DNA of 64,000 nt. Source: Clostridia bacterium. GTDB lineage: Bacteria; Bacillota; Clostridia; Lachnospirales; Lachnospiraceae. A program made the translations under genes and the position numbers. The stretch lies in NCBI GenBank assembly GCA_910575245.1, contig CAJTEN010000001.1, forward strand, positions 310,001 to 374,000. Reading direction: 5' to 3'. The notes below the pieces were generated by a model. That model made no database searches and was not told the DNA's origin. It saw only the letters and a program-made list of their open reading frames with translations. Shown one piece after another: positions 44,850-52,444 of this stretch. Within the stretch, counting starts at the first letter, position 1. Each line of letters starts with the position of its first letter.

Positions 44850-45080
44850 GTAACAGGGAAGCCGAAAGGCTGAACCAATGTCATTAAGTTAAGCCGGACG
44901 CGCCTGACATGATAGGAATCTCCTAAGGACGCGCTTTCGCTCGGTTCCAAACGCAGCGGTACTAAATTCGTGGAAAACCTCATTAAGTACCGGCGTTAGG
45001 GGGCGGTCCTAAGGAGAATCCTATCATATCAGACGCTGTGTATGGACTTAACTAAATGACATTGAAGGCTGAACTGTTAC
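44850..45080. repeat. GTAAC/GTTAC stem-loop repeat interrupted by MITE copy 3
   Basis: GTAACAG (44850-44856) and CTGTTAC (45074-45080) are the arms. Without the element and one copy of its 10-bp duplication the repeat equals the compact one at 28392-28423. Confidence 0.7.
44876..45064. mobile_element. 189-bp MITE-like fold-back element, copy 3
   Basis: Same ends and length as the other copies, flanked by AAGGCTGAAC at 44866-44875 and 45065-45074. It differs from them by a changed patch near 44997-45003 (TTAGGGGGC where the others have TTTTCCAAC) and one base near the right end (TATGGAC for TATAGAC), so it is a slightly older or separately evolved copy. Confidence 0.9.
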
Positions 45081-45104
45081 TGTAGAATTTAGAGGTATGT
45101 GAAT

Positions 45105-45680
45105 ATGATTGACAATAAAGAAGCTCTTCGGCGTTATCTGGAGCAGGACCGGCTGGCGCTGAACAGGCAGCAGGATAAGCGTCCGAAAGTGTTTGGTGAT
45201 GAGATATGGAAGTTTGAGATTTTGCTCCGCAAAGTGGAGTACGATATCAACTGCCGCAGAGGCTTACCTGCCCTTCTTGTCGGCAAATATCATAAATTCC
45301 GGTTTCACCGCCTGAGCGTCAAACTCGGCTTTACGATTCCGCCGAATGTGTTCCGGGAGGGACTTGCCATTCCCCATTACGGGACGATTGTCGTGCATGG
45401 AAATACCAGAGCGGGCAGAAACTGCAGACTGCAGGAGGGCGTGACGATCGGGGCCGTCAACGGCAGTCATGATGCCGCGGTGATCGGGGATAACTGTTAT
45501 TTCGGAAGCGGTGCGAAAATACTCGGGGCTGTCACGATAGCGGATGATGTGGCGGTGGGCGCCGGTGCGGTGGTGACGAAGGATATCACCGAAGCGGGAA
45601 CCACGTGGGGCGGTGTGCCGGCCAGGAAGATCAGCGACAATAATTCGCACGGCAGTTTGTGCAGTGCACTTTTTTCATAA
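45105..45680 (+). CDS. Serine O-acetyltransferase-like hexapeptide acyltransferase
   Basis: ~191 aa. A helical N-terminal part is followed by a left-handed beta-helix region (about 95-180) with hexapeptide repeats: LAIPHYGTIVVHGNTRAGRNCRLQ, VTIGAVNG, AVIGDNCYFGSGAKILGAVTIADDVAVGAGAVV and the terminal GVPAR. CysE-like proteins in glycan loci usually acetylate sugars using acetyl-CoA rather than serine. ATG 45105 has AGAGG nine bases upstream; the frame also has a GTG at 45099. It is the first gene after MITE copy 3. Cysteine synthesis is not excluded, but no cysteine genes are near. Confidence 0.8.
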   Translation: MIDNKEALRRYLEQDRLALNRQQDKRPKVFGDEIWKFEILLRKVEYDINCRRGLPALLVGKYHKFRFHRLSVKLGFTIPPNVFREGLAIPHYGTIVVHGNTRAGRNCRLQEGVTIGAVNGSHDAAVIGDNCYFGSGAKILGAVTIADDVAVGAGAVVTKDITEAGTTWGGVPARKISDNNSHGSLCSALFS

Positions 45681-45721
45681 ATGAAGGGGTAACTTCTACA
45701 CCGGATTATCAAGGAGCATGT

Positions 45722-47506
45722 ATGGAAATGAGCGGATCAAAAGAAAATACGCGGGCGGGACTGCTCACGAAGCTGGGATATATTTTTGATAAAAGGGATA
45801 AATGGAAAATTGCATTATTGCTTGCAGCTGTGGTTATCGGAAGCTTTCTGGAGCTTTTGGGCGTGACGATCTTCATGCCTTTTATCAATATCATTCAGGA
45901 GCCGGGAGAGATTCAGAGAAAATGGTATCTGAGGATGTTCTATGAGCTGTTTCATTTTCAGTCCGCCAAGAGTTTTCTGGCGGCGCTGTCAGCGGCCATT
46001 ATCGTAGTGTATGTGGTCAAGAATGTATATCTGATCATCGAGAAAAGTTATATATACAGATTTTCTTATAACACACAGATGAAATTGTCTACGCGGCTGC
46101 TGAATACTTATATGAAAGAGCCGTATACCTTTCACCTGAACAAGAATATCGCCACACTGCAGAGAAGCCTGCAGGAGGATACGGCGAAGTTTATGCAGGT
46201 GATCCTGTATTCGCTGGAACTGGTGGCGGAGCTGGCGGTATGCTTTGTACTGGTGGTTTATCTTTTGTTTGTCAGCAAATCCATTACTGTTATTGTTCTG
46301 GGATTACTGGTAGTATGTGTGGGAGCCTTCCTGCTTCTTACAAGAAAATACAGCCGTAAGCTGGGACAGGACAATCAAGGATATCAGGGTAAAATATACC
46401 AGTGGATGAATCAGGCGTTAGGCGGGATCAAAGAGATCAAGATATTGGGGAGAGAAGAGTTTTTTACGGAGGAATACCGCAAATACTATATTAAATTTGC
46501 CAAAGGGCTCAGAATAGCGAGGACTATTTCTATTCTGCCCAAGTATGCAGTGGAGGCTGTGGCGATATCCGGGCTTCTGATTGGAATTATTGTGAAGCTG
46601 CTGCTGGGAGAAGCGGATATGGCATATTATATCCCGCAGCTGACTGTATTTGCCGTTGCGGCGTTCCGGCTGATGCCCAGCGTCGGACGTATTAACGAAC
46701 ACGCCACCAATACATTGTATGCCCTGCCGTCTGTAGATCTGGTCTACCACGATCTGGTGGAAATCGAGGATTATATCGAGAAGCAGGACAGTGAAGTGAA
46801 GGAAGACTGGAATTTGTGCAGAGGCATCGAAGTAAAGAATGTGACCTACTGTTATCCTGACACGGACGAGCCCGTGATCGAGGATGCCAGCCTGTCCATA
46901 CAGAAAGGCAGGACGGCAGCGTTTATCGGGGCTTCGGGTGCGGGCAAGACAACCATGGTGGATATTATTCTGGGGCTTCTGACACCGCAGAAAGGTGTCG
47001 TTTTGGCAGATGATATCAATGTGCATGAGAAGCCCAGAACCTTTCATGCGCAGGTTGGATATATTCCGCAGGTGATTTATCTGTCGGACGATACGATCCG
47101 CAATAATATAGCCTTCGGTGTCAAGGAATCCGATATTGACGAACAGGCGGTGCGCCGGTCCATGGAGAAGGCACAGCTGACGGAGTTCGTTGACAGTCTG
47201 GTGCATGGACTTGATACGATCGTAGGTGACAGAGGTGTCAGATTATCCGGCGGCCAGAGACAGCGTATCGGCATTGCAAGAGCTCTGTATCATGACCCGG
47301 AGATATTAGTGCTGGATGAGGCTACATCCGCGCTGGATAACGATACGGAGGCGGCGGTCATGGAGGCTGTCGAGAATCTTCGGGGGATGAAGACGATGAT
47401 TATCATTGCCCACAGGCTGACAACCATCCGCAATGCAGACCTGATCTATGAAGTGGAAGGGGGCAGAGTAAGCCCGAAGAGTAAGGATGAGGTGTTTGGA
47501 GAATGA
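45722..47506 (+). CDS. ABC transporter, fused permease-ATPase (PglK/MsbA-like)
   Basis: 594 aa, with an N-terminal six-segment membrane domain and a C-terminal ATPase: Walker A GASGAGKTT (about residue 402), IPQVIYLSDD, LSGGQRQRIGIAR, ILVLDEATSALD and IIAHRLTT. It is a paralogue of the transporter at 19644 (shared FDKxxKxKI opening, IPQLxxFAVAAxRxMP before the ATPase). AAGGAG 6 nt before ATG 45722 fixes the start; the frame runs back to 45659. The next gene begins within five bases of the stop. Flipping of a lipid-linked oligosaccharide is the likely role. Confidence 0.85.
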   Translation: MEMSGSKENTRAGLLTKLGYIFDKRDKWKIALLLAAVVIGSFLELLGVTIFMPFINIIQEPGEIQRKWYLRMFYELFHFQSAKSFLAALSAAIIVVYVVKNVYLIIEKSYIYRFSYNTQMKLSTRLLNTYMKEPYTFHLNKNIATLQRSLQEDTAKFMQVILYSLELVAELAVCFVLVVYLLFVSKSITVIVLGLLVVCVGAFLLLTRKYSRKLGQDNQGYQGKIYQWMNQALGGIKEIKILGREEFFTEEYRKYYIKFAKGLRIARTISILPKYAVEAVAISGLLIGIIVKLLLGEADMAYYIPQLTVFAVAAFRLMPSVGRINEHATNTLYALPSVDLVYHDLVEIEDYIEKQDSEVKEDWNLCRGIEVKNVTYCYPDTDEPVIEDASLSIQKGRTAAFIGASGAGKTTMVDIILGLLTPQKGVVLADDINVHEKPRTFHAQVGYIPQVIYLSDDTIRNNIAFGVKESDIDEQAVRRSMEKAQLTEFVDSLVHGLDTIVGDRGVRLSGGQRQRIGIARALYHDPEILVLDEATSALDNDTEAAVMEAVENLRGMKTMIIIAHRLTTIRNADLIYEVEGGRVSPKSKDEVFGE

Positions 47507-47510
47507 GAAA

Positions 47511-49052
47511 ATGTTAAAGCTGAACAGGAAACAGTCGGAGTGGATGTTCTATGTTTCATTGACCATGATATCAATGGCTGTCTTTTTGCTTGTGGGTGAA
47601 CCTGGATATGTGTTGTTTGATGACAGCAAAACATACATGAATATCAATAATAACATGGAAGGGGTAATGCCGTTATACCCCCTTTTTCTGCATGGTAATA
47701 AGATGCTTTTCGGAGAAGACGCATATTTATATGCCGTTGTGGCAGAGCAGGCTGTCCTGGCAGCATTGTGCGTTACTGTTTTTATCGGATTTGTGAAGAA
47801 CCGGTTTGCGTTGAAATACTGGGAAGCTTATGTATGCTATGCGCTGGCATTGCTTCCGTTTACTACGGATATGCCGGAGGCAATGACGACTCATGAGATT
47901 CTGACGGAAGGAATTGCCTATGCCGTTTTCTATCTGTTTATGGCGGCGCTGCTGCATGCGGTTTGGGACAAGAGCTGGAAATGGCTGGGGATCTTATGTA
48001 TGATTACGATGCTTTTGGCGATAACCCGCTCGCAGATGCAGATTTTGTTCGGCGTGTGCGGTGCGGCGGCTGTCTATATTATGGTGTGCCGGCGCGGACG
48101 TGGCAGGGCGGGGAAGACCCTGTTTTTGCGCTTGATGTGCGGTGTACTGGTATGTGCGGTGATCGGGATGGCAGGTGTATGGAGCGTTGGCAAAGTAAGC
48201 GCCGCTTATCAGAACAGTAAGGCGGAGAAGCGCAGGGAACAACAGCAGTCTGCACAGCAGACGCAGGTGCAGGCGCCGAAGGAGGATGAGGAGACGCCGG
48301 AGAACACTGTAAAGCCGGTTTTTACGACCAGTCAGTATGTATCACTGATCTTTTCCAGAGGGATGTATGAGGCAGACTATGAAGATTACCTTCTCTTTGA
48401 GGAAGGCCAGCTGAGAGACCTGTATCTGGTATTGTATGAGAGAAGTGACAAAACACAATGCAGATATGTCTATGCAACTCCGGGTCTTTGGATGTGGCGG
48501 GATATCGTAGGCGGAATCGGCTCAGTCGGCAGCAAATGTTTTCACATACAGAATAATTTTTATAATGAGAATTACCCGGAGCTTGTTTACAGCAGCAGTT
48601 ATTCGGCGGTCCGTAACGGAAATCAGCTTAAGATCGGCCTTACGCTGCTTAAGGAACATTTCGGAAGATTTCTGTACCATACGCTGATGCTTTTGCCGCA
48701 GGCATTTATCTGTACCGTCTTTTTCCAGATAAAAAGTATCTATCTGCTCTGTCATATTGTGACCCTGTTGCTGTATGTCTCAGCGGCAGCGTTGATGATA
48801 TGGTCATATAAGGATAAAAAGGTGGAGAATACGTATGGGGAATTCATGTGCTCCGTGCTGGGTACGAATCTGATCCTGATCGGCGTGATATCCCTGGTAT
48901 TCTTCGGGCAGCAGAGATATCTGGTATACAATTTCGGAATTTTCTATATATCCTATTTCCTGCTGCTTATGCAGCTGTGGAAGCTATATGGGCGCAATCT
49001 GGCAGCAAGGCTTTGGGAGCGGCCGGGGAAACGTGAAAAGAATCGGGCGTAA
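47511..49052 (+). CDS. GT-C-like multi-pass membrane protein
   Basis: ~513 aa, about ten membrane segments with the N-terminal MLKLNRKQSEWMFYVSLT. After the first segment the outer loop has YVLFDDSKTYMNI, an Asp-Asp pair in the place typical of GT-C glycosyltransferases, and VMPLYPLFL. A hydrophilic Gln/Glu-rich outer or inner loop (REQQQSAQQTQVQAPKE, about 245-270) divides the chain. The next two genes are a polyprenyl-phosphate-type GT2 and a DUF2304 protein, a trio that fits addition of sugar from a lipid-phosphate donor outside the membrane. Assignment is by topology and context. Confidence 0.62.
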   Translation: MLKLNRKQSEWMFYVSLTMISMAVFLLVGEPGYVLFDDSKTYMNINNNMEGVMPLYPLFLHGNKMLFGEDAYLYAVVAEQAVLAALCVTVFIGFVKNRFALKYWEAYVCYALALLPFTTDMPEAMTTHEILTEGIAYAVFYLFMAALLHAVWDKSWKWLGILCMITMLLAITRSQMQILFGVCGAAAVYIMVCRRGRGRAGKTLFLRLMCGVLVCAVIGMAGVWSVGKVSAAYQNSKAEKRREQQQSAQQTQVQAPKEDEETPENTVKPVFTTSQYVSLIFSRGMYEADYEDYLLFEEGQLRDLYLVLYERSDKTQCRYVYATPGLWMWRDIVGGIGSVGSKCFHIQNNFYNENYPELVYSSSYSAVRNGNQLKIGLTLLKEHFGRFLYHTLMLLPQAFICTVFFQIKSIYLLCHIVTLLLYVSAAALMIWSYKDKKVENTYGEFMCSVLGTNLILIGVISLVFFGQQRYLVYNFGIFYISYFLLLMQLWKLYGRNLAARLWERPGKREKNRA

Positions 49053-49102
49053 GGATACGGTATGGGAAGCAGTGTCCAGGCGTTTTGAAAGTGGAGAATA
49101 TC

Positions 49103-49831
49103 ATGAAGGGTGAAACAGAAGCAAAAGTACTGATTATCATCCCGGCATACAATGAGTCGGCAAATATTGAGAAGGTGGCCAGACATTTGAAAAACTGCGC
49201 GCCGCAGTATGACTATCTGATCATCAATGACGGTTCGACAGACGATACTCTGCGCATTTGCGAGAGAGAGCATTTCCGTTATCTGGATCTGCCTATCAAT
49301 CTGGGGATCGGCGGTGCAGTGCAGGCCGGTTATGTCTATGCGCACAAGAACGATTATGACATTGCCGTGCAGATGGACGGGGACGGCCAGCACGATATCG
49401 CATATTTAAGCGATATGCTGCAGCCGATTCTTTCCGGGAAGGCGGATGTTGTCATAGGCTCCCGGTTCCTGAAGAAGGAGGGGTTCCAGTCTTCGCAGTC
49501 CAGACGGATCGGCATCGGTATTCTGAGTCTGCTGATCAGGCTGACTACAGGCCATCGGGTCATGGATGTGACCAGCGGCTATCGCGCGGTTAACAGGAAG
49601 TTTATCGACATCTATGCAAAGGATTACCCTACGGACTATCCGGAACCTGAGGCCATCGTTACGGCATTCATGCACCGAGGCAGGGTGCTGGAGGTTCCGG
49701 TTAAGATGAAGGCGAGAGAAGGCGGTACAAGCTCTATCACACTGCGGAAATCGGTCTATTATATGATTAAGGTAACGCTGGCGATTTTGGTCTGCCGGCT
49801 GAGTTATGGGTTCAGGAGGGTGAAGAGATGA
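49103..49831 (+). CDS. Polyprenyl-phosphate glycosyltransferase-like GT2 (DPM1-like)
   Basis: ~242 aa, a compact GT2 without the long C-terminal part seen in the other GT2 proteins here. VLIIIPAYNESANIEKVARHL, LIINDGSTDDTLRIC, NLGIGGAVQAGYVYA and AVQMDGDGQHDI (DXD) are those of dolichol/undecaprenyl-phosphate sugar synthases, which make a lipid-phosphate donor. It would feed the GT-C-like protein at 47511. ATG 49103 with GGAG upstream is preferred to a TTG at 49085. It overlaps the DUF2304 gene by ATGA. Confidence 0.82.
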   Translation: MKGETEAKVLIIIPAYNESANIEKVARHLKNCAPQYDYLIINDGSTDDTLRICEREHFRYLDLPINLGIGGAVQAGYVYAHKNDYDIAVQMDGDGQHDIAYLSDMLQPILSGKADVVIGSRFLKKEGFQSSQSRRIGIGILSLLIRLTTGHRVMDVTSGYRAVNRKFIDIYAKDYPTDYPEPEAIVTAFMHRGRVLEVPVKMKAREGGTSSITLRKSVYYMIKVTLAILVCRLSYGFRRVKR

Positions 49832-50277
49832 TTCCTTCTACATTACGGTTTTGGTTGATTGCTGCAGTGGTATGTTATTTTGTTATCATACTGTATCTTC
49901 TGAAAAACAGGGCGCTTAACTTAAAGTATACGCTTCTCTGGCTTCTGGCAGGCGTGGTGATGGGGGTACTGGTTGTTTTTCCGGAGATGCTGATGCGCAT
50001 TATACGTGTATTCGGTATTCAGAGCAATATGAACGGGCTCTTTCTTATCATTATCGGCTTTATGCTTATGATCCTGATGGCATTGACTTCCATTGCATCC
50101 AGACAGAATATGAAGATCAGGGCGCTGGTGCAGGAGATAGGCATTCTGGATAAACGGATCCGGGAACTGGAGGACGGGCAGGGCGGCAGTGCGGACAGGA
50201 AGGCTTCCGGGCAGGAAAAAGTCAGCGACATGGACGGGGCATCCGGTGCGGCGCCCAAAGAAACAGGCGGAAGATAG
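49828..50277 (+). CDS. DUF2304 family small membrane protein
   Basis: 149 aa. Two or three membrane segments (FWLIAAVVCYFVIILYLL, LLWLLAGVVMGVLVVF, GLFLIIIGFMLMILMAL) and a charged helical tail (LVQEIGILDKRIRELEDG) match DUF2304. This family regularly sits beside DPM1-like GT2 genes and may be a membrane partner of them. The ATGA overlap with the GT2 at 49103 supports that pairing. The tail beyond residue ~115 is low-complexity and not conserved in my judgement. Confidence 0.78.
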   Translation: MIPSTLRFWLIAAVVCYFVIILYLLKNRALNLKYTLLWLLAGVVMGVLVVFPEMLMRIIRVFGIQSNMNGLFLIIIGFMLMILMALTSIASRQNMKIRALVQEIGILDKRIRELEDGQGGSADRKASGQEKVSDMDGASGAAPKETGGR

Positions 50278-50295
50278 AAAAGGCAGGATAAAGAG

Positions 50296-51426
50296 ATGTC
50301 TGACAGAATGGAAATAGCAGTCGATCTGTTATGGCTTAGGCCAAGACAGGTGGGTGGAACCGAATTTTATATCAGAAACCTTTTGGATGGGTTTCTGCAG
50401 CTTCAGGAAGACTACCATTTTACCTTGCTTGTGTCAAAAGATAACAGGGAGTCCTTTGCACATTATGCGAAGGATGAGAGAATTTCTCTGTTGGAGGGTA
50501 ACGTAAAGTCTGCGAATATAGCAGGACGTATTCTGTGGCAGTTTTTCTGTCAGAACAGACTGCTGCGCAGAAACGGCATCCGCAGATGTTTCATTCCGGT
50601 TTACTGCAGGCCTCTCTTGAACGGGGGGATCACTTATGTGAATACCATTCATGATCTGCAGGCGGCTCATTACCCTGAGTATCATCCTTTCCACGAGATT
50701 GCCTACTCCAGACTCTGCTGGTGGCTGGACGTGCACTTCTCCAGACATATCGTGGCGATATCCGACTGGGTGAGAGAGGATATCGTGAAGCGGTATCATG
50801 TGAAGCAGGAGAAGATCACCACCATCTATAATCCGATTACGGTGGATGCCAATGAGGTGGTACCGATGTCGGAACTTTCCGAAAAATACGGAGTCTCGGA
50901 GGGAGAGTACTATTATACGGTTTCCCAGCTGATACCCCATAAAAATCTGGATACCGTCATTGAGGTGATGAGACAGATCAAGGAGCAGAAGATCGGCCTG
51001 CCATGCAGACTGCTGATATCGGGAGTGAACGGAGAAAGCCGCACGGCGCTTGAGAGGCAGATTCGGGACAAAGGGCTGGAACGGGAGGTGACACTGACGG
51101 GGTTTGTCGGGAATGCCCAGCGGAATGCGCTGTATAAGTACAGCAGAGCCTTTCTTTTTCCGAGCGTATTCGAGGGATTCGGAATGCCGACGATCGAGGC
51201 TATGCTCTTCGGGACAACCGTGATCACCACGAACAGGACATGTATACCCGAGGTGACACAGGGGAAGGCAAATTATGTGGAGGATCCGTATGATGTGGAG
51301 GAGTGGATCCGGGTCATGCTCCATCCCAGGAACAGGATAGGAGAGGTGGATTTCGCGGTATATGACCAGGAGAGACTGACAGGGCAGTATTATCGGCTGT
51401 TATCGGATATACTGGGAAGTGCCTGA
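50296..51426 (+). CDS. Glycosyltransferase family 4 (mannosyltransferase-like)
   Basis: 376 aa. RPRQVGGTEFYIRNLLDGF, YVNTIHDLQAAHYPEYHPF, AISDWVREDIVKRY, QLIPHKNLDTVIEVM and PSVFEGFGMPTIEAMLFGTTVIT (EX7E) follow the order of the WbaZ/MtfB-like mannosyltransferases. Cytosolic or peripheral. The donor sugar is only a guess from similarity of layout. The 59-bp gap that follows has a small GGCTT/AAGCC stem-loop. Confidence 0.85.
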   Translation: MSDRMEIAVDLLWLRPRQVGGTEFYIRNLLDGFLQLQEDYHFTLLVSKDNRESFAHYAKDERISLLEGNVKSANIAGRILWQFFCQNRLLRRNGIRRCFIPVYCRPLLNGGITYVNTIHDLQAAHYPEYHPFHEIAYSRLCWWLDVHFSRHIVAISDWVREDIVKRYHVKQEKITTIYNPITVDANEVVPMSELSEKYGVSEGEYYYTVSQLIPHKNLDTVIEVMRQIKEQKIGLPCRLLISGVNGESRTALERQIRDKGLEREVTLTGFVGNAQRNALYKYSRAFLFPSVFEGFGMPTIEAMLFGTTVITTNRTCIPEVTQGKANYVEDPYDVEEWIRVMLHPRNRIGEVDFAVYDQERLTGQYYRLLSDILGSA

Positions 51427-51485
51427 ATGAGGCTTTAGGGAGAAGCCGGGCCGCTCACGGTAACGCAGCGGGTAAGAGGTAATAT

Positions 51486-52406
51486 ATGAGGATTGCAGTG
51501 ATTCTTGTGAATTATAACGGAAAGCAGTACAATGAGGCGTGTATCGAGACTCTTCTGTCACAGAAGCGCTTCGGAAAAGATGTTTACACAATGAAGATTT
51601 ATGTTGTAGACAATGCGTCGCGGGATGGTTCCATGCAGATCATACAGGAGCGCTATGGCGGGGACGGACGGATAGAGACGATTTTTCTTGATGGCAACTA
51701 CGGATTCTCCTATGCGAATAATGTGGGAATCCGCAGGGCCGGAGAATGGGGAGCGGATTATGTGCTGCTTCTCAACAATGATACGGAGGCGGAGGAAGAC
51801 ATGCTGGCACAGCTTATGGCCTGTGCGGGAAGGCATCCGGACAGCGTGATAGCGCCTAAGATCTATTACAGCGACCGCAGAAATGTTCTCTGGTCGGCAG
51901 GCGGTGCGGTATCACCTGTCATCAGAAAGGTGCGCCATATCGGCCTGGACCAGGAGGATAAAGGACAGTTTGATAAGGAACAGAGGATCGGATTTGCTAC
52001 CGGCTGCTGTCTTCTGATTCCGAAATCCGTGACAGACGAAGCGGGATTTCTCGACGAACGTTTCTTCCTGTATTATGAGGATACGGAATACAGCTTCAGA
52101 TTGCATAAGAGGGGAATCCCGGTCTGGTATTGCCCGGAGGCCCGGCTGTACCATAAAGTGGGAGCAAGCTCCAAAGGGGCGGGCAGTCCGCTGTGCGCTT
52201 ACTATATAGCCCGGAACTGGCTGCTATGCAATTCCATGTATCTGGGAATGAGATACCCGCTGTTCTTGTGTTACTATGCCGTCAACAGAGCGGTATGCTG
52301 CATCATATGGCTTGTGCGGGGGAAAAGAGAGCTTGTGAGGGCAACCGGCAGGGGAATTCTGGACTGTCGGAGGAAGAAATTCGGCAGGGCACAATACTGG
52401 GATTAG
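51486..52406 (+). CDS. Glycosyltransferase family 2 (rhamnosyltransferase-like)
   Basis: 306 aa. IAVILVNYNGKQYNEACI, IYVVDNASRDGSMQII, NYGFSYANNVGIRRA, LLLNNDTEAEEDML (DXD replaced by NDT, as in this subgroup) and FFLYYEDTEYSFRLHKRG are typical of WbbL-like rhamnosyltransferases. A hydrophobic stretch near the C-terminus (YPLFLCYYAVNRAVCCIIWLV) may hold it at the membrane. The MBOAT frame is open into the end of this gene, but that part is not conserved. Confidence 0.85.
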   Translation: MRIAVILVNYNGKQYNEACIETLLSQKRFGKDVYTMKIYVVDNASRDGSMQIIQERYGGDGRIETIFLDGNYGFSYANNVGIRRAGEWGADYVLLLNNDTEAEEDMLAQLMACAGRHPDSVIAPKIYYSDRRNVLWSAGGAVSPVIRKVRHIGLDQEDKGQFDKEQRIGFATGCCLLIPKSVTDEAGFLDERFFLYYEDTEYSFRLHKRGIPVWYCPEARLYHKVGASSKGAGSPLCAYYIARNWLLCNSMYLGMRYPLFLCYYAVNRAVCCIIWLVRGKRELVRATGRGILDCRRKKFGRAQYWD

Positions 52407-52444
52407 AGCTTTGCAACAGAGTACGTAGAAAAAGGAGGGGCAGG

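Noticed and set aside
431..45064. CRISPR-like repeats
   Set aside because: The repeats are far apart, palindromic and flanked by target duplications. There is no regular spacer array and no cas gene.
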